This document shows positions 34,962 to 46,569 of a stretch of 64,000 nt of DNA, piece after piece. Source of the stretch: Evernia prunastri (lineage: Eukaryota > Ascomycota > Lecanoromycetes > Lecanorales > Parmeliaceae); the NCBI GenBank assembly GCA_003184365.1, contig NKYR01000069.1, positions 63,959 to 127,958 of the forward strand, read 5' to 3'. Position 1 is the first letter of the stretch. Each line of letters opens with the position of its first letter. Under the pieces are notes generated by a model. That model was given only the letters and a program-made list of their open reading frames with translations. It made no database searches and had not been told where the DNA came from. Made by a program: the position numbers and the translations under genes.

Positions 34962-36341
34962 GGGGGGTGTCTGTGGTATTATTCTTTTGACGTTGACACG
35001 ACTTTGTACAATCTCTTACTCGGATTTAATGAAACAAATATTCGAATTAGTTCGTGGCACGGCTTGTTCCCTGCCACCACCACACAAATTATACGACCGC
35101 CAGCAAAAAGTCTCTGCCACTGAGCCAGAAAGGTATTTCATCATACATCTCGGTTGATCCATTGACCTCATCACACCACTTTAAAGTCACAACGCCAAAA
35201 CCCGACCACGCGAGATTGAAAAACCCATCCATCCATGAATCATCTCGATTCCATATGTGGAACCGGCACTGGCGGACTGATCGCGTAAAACGCCAATTAG
35301 ACTGCACGCTCTTGGAAGAAGCCCTGATAACTGGTATTGTATTGACTTACTTTCAGGACGTCGGGAACTGCCCATTGAAACACGACGGCCTGATGCGCGA
35401 AGATCGCTCAAACCTGCGTGCCACGTACGACCCACGACGGGCTGGCGGAGGCAGTCAGATCTAATTGTACAAGCCGCTATTCATCGCGAGTATGACCGCA
35501 CAAACCCATCCTAGAGGATCCCTGTGACTTCAACGACAACGACGCCCGCACCGCCTTCGTTCTGCCAAAGCGCGGCTCCGGGATCGCAAGCATTTCCACA
35601 TTGCGGAGCTACGGTACTACACAGGATGATGCGTTCCAACCTGACGTCTGGGAAGCGGCGAAGAGCAAACATTGGCGGCACCCCTATTTTTTCCTCCCAG
35701 TCATCATCAGCTGGGATTACATACTTCACACGACGTTTGGCCACAGCGCCCGAATTGGATGGATGCCTGGGTAGTCTGGGCGCAGATTTGGAGGGTCCGA
35801 TGCATCTTGGGGTGCATGACAGCTCGTCGAGATCTTCTCTTGGCTTCTTTCTGCACAAACTTGCACGGGCTGAACGCCGATCTATTGCCTGACTTAAATC
35901 ATGATGCAATTGTAGCTTAAAGCTCAGAATGATGTTTTCGCTGAATTATCGTCCCTTGCAATCTTGTTCAATAATGCTGATTTATGATTTCATGACTACG
36001 TGTTACGAATTAACCCGCAATCCGACTACCTGGAAAGAAATACAACCTGACGTTGGACACACTTTCGTATAAAGATAAGAATCGGGTTGAAAGAAAATAA
36101 GCTGCCACATCAAAAGAAAAGTGCTTGCCATCTAAGAGTCCCGCCCCCCACATCGTTCTCACCAACCAACATTTCAACGTCCAGTCATGTTCACGATGCG
36201 ATGCACTACGACCTAAAGCTCTCCAGCGGCACCACAGCCCCCCAATTCAACCATCACCCCATGAAAAGAGAATGAGAGAAAAAACAAAAAAGGAGAAAAA
36301 ATCAACCAATCCTTCTCCCCGCCCTCCGCTCTCCGCCCTCT
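34962..36341. other. Intergenic, 1.4 kb
   Basis: Two overlapping frames on opposite strands near 35511-35909 have partly natural composition (for example KYVIPADDDWEEKIG on -), but neither has a supported start or family. Nothing else noted. Confidence 0.35.
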
Positions 36342-36665
36342 TCAGCAATTAATCCCCTCAATGAGCTTCAGAATAGCCGCCGACTGGTTCGCAAACAGCG
36401 AAGCAATGCCAGCCGCGGTGTCCGCCTCGATGGACCCTAGAACCGCGAGCTGCGCCGGGTCCAGGACGACGCGTTTGTCAAGGGCCTTTGCGTCTACTCG
36501 TGAGGAAACAGAGGGGTCAGTGATTTGCAGTCTCTTGCCTTTGGGCTTTGGAAAGTGAGTGGTGGAGAGGGGAGATTCACCGTTGGCACCGGGGAGAGCG
36601 AGGGCGATGCTGCTGAGGAGGAAGCCCAGGATGAGGACGGAGATGGCGTTGAGGTTGTAATGCAT
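36342..36665 (-). CDS. Small secreted protein with Kex2 site
   Basis: Exons 36665-36581 and 36496-36342, joined over an 84-nt intron (GTGAAT...CACTGAC...CACGAG), give 79 residues. A clear signal peptide (ISVLILGFLLSSIALALPGA, cut near residue 24-26) is followed by DAKALDKR, a Lys-Arg site typical of Kex2 processing at residues 36-37, and a 42-residue mature part that is Ala/Ile/Leu-rich and ends in a single Cys. The intron is itself an open frame, so an unspliced form of 107 residues from the same ATG is possible. No family is recognised. The features fit a secreted fungal peptide such as an effector or propeptide-processed product; that is inference. Confidence 0.6.
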   Translation of the reverse strand: MHYNLNAISVLILGFLLSSIALALPGANGESPLSTTHFPKPKGKRLQITDPSVSSRVDAKALDKRVVLDPAQLAVLGSIEADTAAGIASLFANQSAAILKLIEGINC

Positions 36666-38999
36666 CGTAGGGGAGGTGTGGGAGCGGTTTTTTTGGTGGG
36701 GCTTTGGGGTATTGGTTGGGAGGCTGTGGGGACGGGAGTGTTGGTGTTTGAAGGGAAGATCTGGGAGATTGCACTGGGCTTTATAAGACGTTTGCGATGA
36801 GAAGACTGTCACACGACCCAGTCTTCTTGTGTGCCGTCACAAGCGGAACTACCTGGTGAGAAGGTCGAGCATCAAGGAAAGATCCTAGTTTGGGAACCCT
36901 TTTTCTGGATCTCGCCGTAAGCCGCGGCTGCTCACAGCCAATGCGGAGACTCATGAAGATACTTTTTTGAGAAACCCCCTCGTCGATCAAAAAGCCTATA
37001 GAGAGCGTGTGTGTGTGCCCAGCGACAGCTAGTAATGAATTATCTTGATCGAGGACGTCGTTGGTGGCTGCGTGAATTGATCTTCTATGGCAGGCAAATT
37101 TGAGGAGGTGGACGTTAATAGCAAGCAATGGGTGTGTCAGAGGCTTGCGCATTGATCGCTAGGGATCGACTCAACGACAGGATGAGCATGCTTACGTCTA
37201 GAGATACCGAGGTACATGGACAACGAGACACCTCGCCACTCCTCGACCTGCCGAAGAGACCACCTCTCTCCATTAGTATGGCCGATGCGACCAGATGCAG
37301 AACATTGGAATGTTCGACAAATACGAATGGTGTGACCACATAGGCAGGTCTAGGACCTCCAAAACACGAAGACCATTCTCGACCATTCCCGGCCATTCGA
37401 GGACCTCGTCCATCAAGTCACATTCATCAGAGCAGTCCAGTGCTCCTCTGACAACCTAGGTTTACTCCTCCCAAAGATCGGGTCCTCGTAACGCTCGGTC
37501 CTCCACGGAATGCACGGCTACCGAAATCGTAAGCCACAGCCACCGTACCTAGTCGTGCCAACACCTGGAGCCTGCCTGTGCGCCATCAAATTCGGACGGC
37601 CAAATACCTGCTGAGTTACTGCATACTCGTAATGAAAGCAGTCAACAGAAACGAGCTTGTGGGGATATCCATCGATCGATGTGGGTTGAGAGACGCTTAA
37701 CCTGGGCGCCCGCGAGTAGGCAGGATACGACATGCTTGAATAATCTCGCCCATAGATCGAGGGTATATCAACAGGTGGCACCACCAAAGCTCCAGTCAAG
37801 AAGTCACCCTTCCCTGTGCGATACGCCGTCGCATCAAGCGACTCGATCTGTGATATGTTGGCAACGCGCTCTAAAAGCGGAGATGGCTCGCGATCTCAGC
37901 AACGGACTCGTGCTTTGGAAAAAGACCGTGTTGTTTCGAGCGTGCCTGCGACTTCGTCATCAACTGCAACCAGGAGAAAGCACTATGGCTTCTAATCCTG
38001 GGGTAGACAGACTCCAAACAAGACCATTATGCAGAATGACGTGCTCGTACCTTCACTGGCGATCAGACCCCCTTCTCCCGAAGAACCGGATCACGACGAC
38101 GAAGAGCGACGGAAAAGAGTTCAAACACTGTTCCTTCAACCTCAATCGGCATGACAGAGTCTGAAGAGAGACATGAGATGCCTAAAATGGTTCGATTGCG
38201 CTCGGTGACATCCCCTACTCGTATTGTACGTGCAGTAGACAGCGATCCGGCTCTGGTGCCGAAAGAGCAAATAACTTTTCCTCCACACAGGCTTTCTGGT
38301 ATAAACAAGAAACGAATAGAATGAAGACCAACGAAGCATAATCATCCGTAGGTACATCAAACCTGGCAAACGTACAATTGTCTAAAAGACCATCTTAGCA
38401 GCGCGTTCCCACTTACGCAGATAGTCTATATACGAACCTCACCTATACAACACGACATCTCACCTTGGAGTAGGTAGGTAAAACAAGCATACTCTCCGTG
38501 GGTCGTCGCTTCAGAACCATACAAATCCAACAACGAAGTATTACAAGTACCTACCGACAATCTACCCTGATGCAAGCCACTCCACGTCCGGCACGGCAAG
38601 GAGCGGCACGGGATGATGTGCGTTGATGCGTTGAGCACTCTAGCTCGACGTGGCGCAGGGGAGGGGCGTTTATCAGTCATAACCAGTAGAGTATGTACCT
38701 CGGTTTGGAGTTGCTTTACGATATGATTCTGAACTTGGGGGCTGAGATGGAGTGCGTAGGGCCTTCTCGGTATTCTTTTGTGTTGCGATCTATGATGATA
38801 TTGATCATATGGAATACTCTAGCTACGCTCGCACTGTTCTGGTTTGCCAGGTAGAGTATCAAGGACTTGGCACGACTTGCTCTGCCATTTCCATATTCCT
38901 TGGATTTCATATCTGAGTCAAACGCGCCAGGCTTTTCTGCCCTTTTTTACAAGCGCGAAGTTTAGCAGCAAATATGGACTCCCCAAGCCCCCCGGAATC
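36666..38999. other. Intergenic, 2.3 kb
   Basis: No frame of natural composition and no RNA gene. Short direct repetitions of ACCATTC-like motifs occur around 37360-37400 but are too brief to define a repeat family. Confidence 0.4.
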
Positions 39000-40162
39000 T
39001 TACACCCCCCTCTGCCCCTCGAGCCACTCCCTCGCCTCCCTCTCTGCCCTCCTCGCCGCATCAGGGTCCTCCCTCGCCCTCTCCGCCCTCTTCCGACTCT
39101 CCTCCTCCGCCTTCGCCGCCCGCGCAACCCTGATCGCCTCCTCCCGCGCCTGCCGGCGGAATTCCTCCGCTTCCGGGGCCCCATCTCTGTTATCCTGACG
39201 TGCCCTTTCTGCTCGTCGACGAGCCGCCTCCGCCGCCGTCGTGGCCGCTCTCCTGTTCTCCTCCTCGACCCGTCTGACCCGCTCCCTGGCCCACCAGGTT
39301 TTCCGTCTGTTGTCCTGCTCGAGCAGCTTCTTGTGCTCTTCGTGGGCGGTCCGGAGCTCGTTCTTGACGAGGGCGAGGCGGGTGTTGATGTGGGCGGATT
39401 TCATCAGCAGGTCACGGTGTCGCTGGGTGTCATCTTTTGGCGGACGTAGCCTTGTGAAAGAGAACCGGCTTTGTCTTTTAGTCTCTTTACTGACTGCTCT
39501 GTTTTCTGCATCCATTAGGTCTTCAAGGTTGACGACTAATTCCCGAATTTCCCGTTCGAGGTCTTGGATCTTCGTGATCCTGGCACATTTCTGGACCGTC
39601 ATTTCGCGTAGTTCTACAGACCAGAAAGGAGGATCTCGTGTATAAGCAGGGCATGGCTCATAGGATGGTTCCCTCCATGGCTGTGTTGATGGCTTTGATT
39701 GTACAAATCTGACAGTTGTATCATACTTGGCACGCTTTTCATCCTCCGAGAGGGTCTCGTAAGCGGCTTGGATCTTTGCACAGTTCAGTAGGCACCAGCA
39801 ACTAAATATCGGTGACGCTGTTCATTGCTGACCTCTTGGAATAACTCTTTGGCGCTTAGGTCTCCCCGATTCTTGTCCGGATGGGATCGTAGGGCAAGCC
39901 TCCGGTAAGCATTCTTAATCTCCTGCTTTTGGGCATGTGGAGGGACGCCAAGTACTTCGTAGAAGCATCTACCATTTGGGTTATTCATAATGTGCTGCCC
40001 GATCGAATCGAGGCAACGGAGGTGTTGTCGAGGTACAGACTGACGGAGCCATGATGACAGCTGAGACCTAAGGGGTCTTAGTGAGAGGGATTCACATGTT
40101 AATGGTGTTGATTCGAGGACTTCAGGGTCCGTGGGATGGAGAGTGACTGTCTCTAGATTCAT
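39000..40162 (-). CDS. J-domain (DnaJ/Hsp40) protein with charged coiled coil
   Basis: Exon 1 (40162-39833) and exon 2 (39773-39000) join over a 59-nt intron (GTCAGC...TACTGAAC...GCAAAG), giving 367 residues. The J domain lies at about 67-130 with CFYEVLGVPPHAQKQEIK, the catalytic HPD at 94-96 and IQAAYETLSEDEKRAKYD across the splice. J proteins stimulate Hsp70 ATPase. The second half is a long Glu/Arg/Ala helix (about 225-360) expected to form a coiled coil. It lacks Gly/Phe and zinc-finger regions, so it is a class C co-chaperone with an unknown client. Met59 could be an alternative start close to the J domain. Confidence 0.88.
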
Positions 40163-41516
40163 TTATTTTGATCTCCACTGTGTCAACGCTCGTGGCGTGT
40201 CTGTTTCCAAGTCTTGGCATTGATTTACAACTCTGCTTCACTGTATACTCTGAGATTCAATAAAAGGATTTAATTTGGTCGATGCCAAGGACATCGAGGC
40301 CACAGAAAACTCTCCAGCGTTTATGGAGGTCCTTCTGAGCAGTAGTACGCTCAAAATTCATCAAGAGATACAAGAAAGTATACATGTACCGGTGCGGCGT
40401 CCAGATTGATTGGATTCTGAATCCTACTACCGGTCTTCGGTTGGTCCCAAGACTATACTTTGCTATACATTTAACAATCTTCTCTAATGGCAAAACTGAA
40501 AAGAAGAAACATGAAGCCTCGGTGGGCTTCATGTGCTCAAAGCTCTCCTTGCTTTGTCGTTGTTGTTCACTGGTACCGCTTCAATCGTGATTCTCGTAAG
40601 GATCCCGGAACAGGGCTACCGAAACGATAATGCATCACCTTATCAGCCTGAATCCATGATCACCGTCATGTCTGCTCCGGTCTAAGGTGATGCTAAAGCT
40701 AGGCTGCGGTGCATGGTTCTGGAATGGAGTGCTGCATATATTAATGTCCTGGGAAGTTGTTTTCTGAAGCCTTCGGGAGGCGTAGCAGGGCTGATGCGAA
40801 GCGACAAGTTCTGACACGGCTTACATTATGAGACGTATGTTGTTTCTCCTTACATAAATAATGCGATATCAGAGGATGCGTTTACGAGATACTCTCTGAC
40901 TTATTCTCCAGGAGAAGCTTGAGGTGCATTGAAGCCTTTCATAGAATATTCTTTCAGACGTCGGTAAAATTGAATGTTCCGAAAATTCCCATCATTTGGC
41001 TAAGACTTGAACTTGAGTATCTGAAACTTAGCGCCGTTTCAAATGGAAGATAAGTGTGCCAATGGGAGTTGAACCCATACGATTAGCGACGGGACCGGAA
41101 GTCTTGATCTCTGGGCACGGGTTTTTTATGGTACGCTTACCTTAGCGGTTTTAGACCAAAAATGGAACACTAGGTAAGCAGCCTCGGCAGCAAGCTCAGC
41201 CCGTATGATCCATCCATCCATCCTCTCCATCCAACAACTCTGGACCTCTTCGGTCTAAATATTCCAACAATGGCCCCCATTCTAAAACAAGCGATAAGAA
41301 TGCCTATTCACGCGCCCCCTAACCGCACATCCTTTCTTCACACAGACAAGGTGAGCCTCTCTTTGTCTCTCTCTTTCTCTTTCGCAGAATCGCAGTCACC
41401 CTATCCATTACTCTCCACCTTCCGCCGACCCTTCAGGCGCATCTTAGGCGCGTATCATGCTCTACAAAACCTCATATCCTTCTGCCCCATGGCAAGGCAA
41501 TGCATCATCCCGTGGC
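40163..41516. other. Intergenic with tRNA-like element
   Basis: Promoter side of both the J-protein and GT8 genes. Apart from the tRNA-like element and a CT-rich tract (41350-41385) before the GT8 gene, I see nothing. Confidence 0.5.
41053..41185 (-). other. Decayed tRNA-like element, perhaps tRNA-Leu
   Basis: On the - strand a good T arm (ATGGG-TTCAACT-CCCAT) is followed by TTGGCAC, which pairs with a GTGCCCA (six of seven) 60 bases upstream or a weaker GTGTTCC farther up. GGTCTAA, seen in Leu tRNA D loops, occurs near the far end, and TCAAGA could be an anticodon loop (CAA). The arms do not fold into a regular cloverleaf, so it is more likely a pseudogene than a working tRNA. Confidence 0.35.
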
Positions 41517-42527
41517 ATGAATAAAAGAATTCAGGCCGGCCTCGGCACCTTGCTCGTAATCTTCATTCTGGCATTGACCTTGGATCCTCTTAACCTAGGC
41601 CGAACCCATCCTTCTTCTCCTACCGCCTCTCCTGACCCGACCAACTTCCACTCCCCATACGCTTACGTCACCTTACTCGCCCCAAACCCGAAACTTGACA
41701 ACAAGACCCTGCCGGACGATGAGGATGAATACTTTGTCGGAACTCGAGTACTTGCATATCAGCTATTGCACGCCCCGAGAACTGCCACCAATAACTCTAT
41801 CCCCTTCGTCGTCCTCGCAACTCCGGACATAGCTGAGTCAAAATTGGACAGGCTGAGGGGGGATGGAGCAACGGTCAAAGTGATTGAAAGGATATCGGAA
41901 TCTTGGATGAAACCGGGCCTCCAAAGATGGAGAGACATGATGTCCAAGCTTCGAATGCTCGAATTGATCCAATTCGAAAAAGTTCTTTTCATGGACGCAG
42001 ACATGTACATTGCCGAGCGCATGGATGGCATCTTCACCGACCCTACTACAAAGCCCCTCCCACCCAAGCCAGAATTAGCGCTCAAAGACGAAGGCTTGTT
42101 GCCCACATCCTACATCTTCTCGGCCCAGCAGTACATGGAAGGTCGTGTCCACCCTTACCCACCTCCTTCCGGTGACTATTTCTCCGGCGGCTTCTTCCTC
42201 TGCCAACCCAGCATTACAATGTTCAACCATTACCTCGCCATCGCAAAAATCAAAGACCGTTTCAACTCCAACGCCATGGAGCAAGGATTGCTGAACTACG
42301 CGCATCGAAGGGACGGTCCAATGCCGTGGACCGAAATATATTACAAATGGACTACGACGTGGCCGAGCATGAAAGAGTACGAAGCTGGGGCACATAGCTT
42401 GCATGAGAAGTGGTGGGACGAGAAAATTCATTTAGACCCGGATCTGAGGAAGCTGTGGTATATTGCTAGGGGCGAGATGGAGGGCTACTACCGCGGCTTA
42501 GAGCAAGCCTTGGCGGAGCTCTTGTGA
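41517..42527 (+). CDS. Glycosyltransferase family 8-like, type II membrane protein
   Basis: An intronless frame of 336 residues. A cytosolic MNKRIQ stub, one membrane anchor (about 8-26) and a Pro/Ser stem precede the catalytic domain. The metal-binding DxD is D160-A-D162 in VLFMDADMYI, preceded by SKLRMLELIQFEKV, the typical GT8/glycogenin-like lead-in. Downstream are FSGGFFLCQPS and MEQGLLNYAH, which match the nucleotide-sugar and acceptor loops of the family. It should act in the Golgi lumen with a UDP- or GDP-sugar; similar fungal proteins resemble N-acetylglucosaminyltransferase Gnt1. An earlier ATG at 41457 would add 20 residues before the anchor. Confidence 0.85.
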   Translation: MNKRIQAGLGTLLVIFILALTLDPLNLGRTHPSSPTASPDPTNFHSPYAYVTLLAPNPKLDNKTLPDDEDEYFVGTRVLAYQLLHAPRTATNNSIPFVVLATPDIAESKLDRLRGDGATVKVIERISESWMKPGLQRWRDMMSKLRMLELIQFEKVLFMDADMYIAERMDGIFTDPTTKPLPPKPELALKDEGLLPTSYIFSAQQYMEGRVHPYPPPSGDYFSGGFFLCQPSITMFNHYLAIAKIKDRFNSNAMEQGLLNYAHRRDGPMPWTEIYYKWTTTWPSMKEYEAGAHSLHEKWWDEKIHLDPDLRKLWYIARGEMEGYYRGLEQALAELL

Positions 42528-42718
42528 GGAACTTCTTTCAGGTTCCTTCCTCTCCTTCTTCGCACTTGTGCTCGTCCACCTTCCTCCACCCCGCCGAACC
42601 CAACCTGAGAGGCCGATCAACGCCGCAAAATGTACCACGAACTGCAACGATCGAAACCCGGCGAACCACCCGCCCACACTGCTCTTTCGTCTTGCTCGCC
42701 CGCTCGCCCGCTCCCTTC

Positions 42719-43036
42719 TTAAATCGGAGGCTCACCGTACGGGAACGTGCATTTCCCCTCGTCGCAGGTCCAATGCGGCCTACCCTTGCCTTGAACCAAA
42801 AGATCAGTCTTGTCTATTTTCTTTCTCTTTTCTTCTCTTGCGCAAAGAAGCCGTGTCGATTGGGGGTTTCACGTACAGGCCTCGTGCACCTCGGAGATGT
42901 CGGCGCGGTTGTCGCAGAAGTACCCGCATGCTTGCTTGCAGGTTGGCGGCTGGCGGATGGGACCCAGGAGCTGGGGGGGCGGGCGTGCGGTGGCGAGCGC
43001 GGTGAAGAGGCAGAGGATCAGGGGAGTTAAGTGCAT
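42719..43036 (-). CDS. Cysteine-rich small secreted protein, six Cys
   Basis: Exon 1 (43036-42877) and exon 2 (42789-42719), joined over an 87-nt intron (GTACGT donor, CTGAT branch, TTCAAG acceptor), give 76 residues. A 17-residue signal peptide ends ALATA; the predicted mature part begins RPPPQL and carries six cysteines at 33, 37, 41, 54, 61 and 67, enough for three disulphides. Splicing completes the fourth Cys codon across the junction and adds two more cysteines, strong support for the intron; unspliced, the frame stops after four. A further donor-like GTGAGC lies just before the stop, so a longer C terminus is possible. I recognise no named family; the form is that of a fungal effector or antimicrobial peptide. 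It is convergent with the GT8 gene. Confidence 0.65.
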
Positions 43037-44051
43037 GGTGGTCGTTGAGGGTTGTGTCGATTGGAAGTAGGGAGGTTTCGAGAGAGGTGTAGGTTTTTTT
43101 GAGATGGGGATGAAAGGTCACTAAGTGTGAGTTTGGATTCGTTTGTCTGTGTCGAGGGGAATAGGAGGGTGGGAAAGGGACGGAGGAGCGGGACCTTTAT
43201 ATGCTGATTGCCTCTGCGGATGAGGCATGGTTGGCAAGGAGATGCCATGATCAAGGTGAGCCACTGATGTGAGGACATCATAAGTTGCAGTCAATCTAAG
43301 CCATTGATACAAGAACATGTTAAGCGGCAAGAATCTGACTGGCCCGTTGTTCGTTTTTGTAAGACTGTTTGAATAATGGATTCAGACTCAAAAGGACTCA
43401 GCCTTGTCTCTTGGAACTTGCTCAGGCGGCGCCAGACCCGAGACCCTCTTTTCCGTCTTCTCGAAAGTCGTGCAAGCGAGAGTTCGACTCCATAGGAGCG
43501 CTCCACTGAAAACGCCACTACTTTCGGGAATAACTGGGCCGTCCGAACGCCGTTGCCCACCGGAGACGCCAACGCTCTCAAAGGGAACAGAAGCTGCGAG
43601 GATTCCAGTGGGACCTTCAAGTTTGTAGCCATGCGCCAATCTTGTGATCCACTGGATGGGAACATGGTTAGGAGGCTGATCACAGCTATCTCATAGCTAT
43701 CCTGAGTTCCAACACTTATAATGGGTAATTGACCTCGAGATTGATCCTGGTTTTTGCAGTGCGCGGCCAAAATGTGCATACAGCTAGTATGATGTAAAAG
43801 CCCACTACTTAAGGAGGCTTACAGCGAAAGTGAATCGCGTCAACACCAATTGACCACTTCACTCTTTCGATGAAAATTCACACACGTCAACGCTAGTATC
43901 TCGTACTATAAAACCCTTAATCACGTCCGGAAATTCCTTCCTTCTACAACATCCGTCACCAAGTCTCCTCAAAGTCCACCTTCACCACCACTGTGTTCCC
44001 TTCGCAGACTTCCAAACAGCCCTGACACATCTTATCTAAAGCGCCCCCACA
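43037..44051. other. Intergenic, start of the disordered-protein array
   Basis: Promoters of the secreted peptide (-) and of the first array gene (+). Only short chance frames otherwise. Confidence 0.45.
43907..43914 (+). promoter_or_regulatory. TATA-like box before array gene 1
   Basis: TATAAAAC lies 145 bases before the ATG at 44052 and is followed by a C/T-rich leader, a common fungal arrangement for a strongly expressed gene. Confidence 0.4.
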
Positions 44052-44939
44052 ATGCCTCAACAGCCACCACAGCGAACACGGCCCTTCGTGCCCAAGGAAA
44101 CATTCGACCAGGTCTCAGCCGCGATGTGGGGACGGCACGCTCTCGACTACGACGCAAACTACATCCTCACCCGTACCCACTGGACCGACGCCGAGATCCG
44201 CGAGGAAGCGCTCTACTTCGCAGGCTTGGCTCGCGGACTCCGTCTTGGAGCGGCGCAGATACCAAGGGGCCATGGGATGCTTCCGGGTAGCGCTCAGGTC
44301 AGACTGGGTGACTTCATCAGGGAGGAGAATTATCATCCGGGAAACATTCAACCTTGCAGAGACCCGGCTTTTAAGCAGGGCAGCTCCATGGAGGGGTTTC
44401 GACCTCAATTTTTCGGCATCGCGCAAGAGAACATAAGCAGACCGGCTGCTCCGGCACAGCGTGCTTCGGAGAGTGCGGGCGGGTCTCCTCATTCAACGGT
44501 TGATACATACGCCCTTGCACCCAACGGTATCAGTTCTGGTCGCAACTTCGACGAACATGTTCAAATCAGAGATTCCCACGACGCTACGACACCCTGGGAG
44601 TCAAAGGAAATCGAAGCGCCTCTCGGTCTCTACGAATCCTACCCACCTCTCCCGGCGACTCGCTTCACTGGCGCACAACAGGCTGTTAATTCTGCTGCAG
44701 TGAAAGGTACCGGTCAAGAGGTCATGGAACCTTTCGGGATCCTATCAGCGCCTGACGAAAAGATGCGCTCGATCCCCCTTACCAATGATCAAATGTCTCA
44801 TGCCCGTGACTTGGCGTCTCGATCTCGTCGGGAGCCTCGGGCGCCGGAAGCGGTACCCGGGCGAGATGAGGTTTTCGAGCCCACACAGGAAGGTTTTCAG
44901 TGTCTGGAGGACATCGACGGCTTCGGATACCATTACTGA
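44052..44939 (+). CDS. Array gene 1: orphan hydrophilic protein
   Basis: An intronless frame of 295 residues, with the ATG in good context after a C-rich leader. The first 80 residues have an ordered look, with aromatic and helical pattern (FDQVSAAMWGRHALDYDANY then REEALYFAGLARGLRLG). The rest is Pro/Ser/Glu/Arg-rich and probably disordered, ending in LEDIDGFGYHY. I recognise no domain. It is the first of nine + strand genes of this kind. Confidence 0.6.
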   Translation: MPQQPPQRTRPFVPKETFDQVSAAMWGRHALDYDANYILTRTHWTDAEIREEALYFAGLARGLRLGAAQIPRGHGMLPGSAQVRLGDFIREENYHPGNIQPCRDPAFKQGSSMEGFRPQFFGIAQENISRPAAPAQRASESAGGSPHSTVDTYALAPNGISSGRNFDEHVQIRDSHDATTPWESKEIEAPLGLYESYPPLPATRFTGAQQAVNSAAVKGTGQEVMEPFGILSAPDEKMRSIPLTNDQMSHARDLASRSRREPRAPEAVPGRDEVFEPTQEGFQCLEDIDGFGYHY

Positions 44940-44999
44940 CTCTGTGGACCATCCACGCAGGATGAGGGTTACGACGAGGTAGGCCTCGATGAGAGCATG

Positions 45000-46569
45000 G
45001 AAGAATGATTCGGTGAGCAAGCAGCGACAGAGGTGTGGTAATGCTCATAGAGGCGGAAACTGGCATTGAGGAGACATTGACTCCCTCTTAGCATATGACA
45101 GATGTGTTGTTTCTATGGCCATTAAAAGCAGCCGGACATCACCTCGCAACGGAGTCCTTTAGATAGCGATACTCTAGATGAGAATCCGAAACAACTGACG
45201 AACTCCCTGCTCTCCATTCATTCATAAGTCACCAATTCCTCCTACATACCCCTACTCCATTCATCCATCCATCCATCCAAACCCTCAACCCCAACCAAAC
45301 ACACCCCCTAATCTCCTAAACCCCCCTTCCCCCCCCCCTCAAAATCCCCCATAGCCCCTCCCCTCCTCTATACTCACCCATCACGCTGTCAAACTAACCC
45401 CACACTATCCTACCTCTCCACAACTCTCCACAAGCCCAAGCAGGTCCTCTACAGCGCCCGAGTAGATCTCGTCCTCCCTCTCATTCCAAACCGAATAAAA
45501 CGCACCGGTTTCAGCAGATCGTGCGCTGCAGATCGTGCGCTGTAGGCTCGTGCCGGACTGGATCGCTGGAGTGTGCTGGCCAACGTCTCTGGTCTTTGGG
45601 AGTGTTTTCGCCAAGGGGTGTCCGGAGTCTGAATAACGAGTTGGCTTGAGATAGGGATTGTCAGTAGGAATAGATGTTAAAGGGGAGACTGCGAGCTACG
45701 CGACGATGTTTGGTTTGTGACATCCGATGTATGTTGTGGAGCGGGAACCGAGTGCGAAGACAGGACAGTGTTGTCGTTCTTGGCCCGTCCGGATCGAGCG
45801 ACGGTGCACTGTTTCAGACTTCTGATACCCTCTGGCGGTTGTTGTCGTGTCGTATATACTCATCACATCACGCCATATCTCCCTAGCAGCGGATTACTGA
45901 GCTTCTTGGGAAATTCCCAGCCTTTGATGAGGACCAAGTAGATGGATTTGGGGAATGTGGTCGCTACGAGGGGGCCCCGGAGACGTAGGGTACGTATTCC
46001 GCCGCAGCGATATTGACAGCAAGGCATCGGACGAGTCTAAATGGATTTGGAGAGCTTCTTCTTTGGGGAGGCGTTCTGATTGGCTAGACTGGCTAGTAGA
46101 TAGATTATCTAACAGGACCTAGCTGCAGGGTATCCTGATGCGCGCCATGAGGGAGCTTTATGTATAAGAGCTTTCCACTAGTATTGTCTGATCATTCGGT
46201 TCCGTACCTCTCAGAGCCAAAGCATTACCTTGTCCCGCTTGCTGGTCCGGTGTTGAGGGTGGGGCAATCAACCATCCCCATTGCCCAGTGACATGGGAAG
46301 GCTAGGTGTAAATTTACGCCGATCATTTATTCAAACACAATATTATGATATGACTTCTTGACACAGCCAGTCGCCCTCAACACGATCATGGCTCTTGCTG
46401 ATGCGGTCATTTGCATATATATACTCCGTACGCATCTTACATCTATGTTTCTTCTCATTTCTTCAGCTACCATCATCTCCTTTCTTGAAAAGTCGCAGAC
46501 CTGACCGCGACAGTTTGTCTCGATCAAAACATAATCAGCTTACAATTCTGCCTTCGAGTCGTAACAGCA
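45000..46569. other. Intergenic with simple repeats
   Basis: Holds a CCAT microsatellite (45257-45279), a C-rich tract to about 45370, and a - strand frame (45405-45680) whose composition (TGAFYSVWNEREDEIYSG) looks protein-like but which has no start I can support. Confidence 0.4.
45257..45279. repeat. CCAT microsatellite
   Basis: About five tandem CATC/CCAT units, followed by a long C-rich stretch. Confidence 0.8.

Noticed and set aside
45405..45680. Protein-like frame on the - strand with TGAFYSVWNEREDE
   Set aside because: No start codon or acceptor that I could support; kept only as a note in the intergenic entry.
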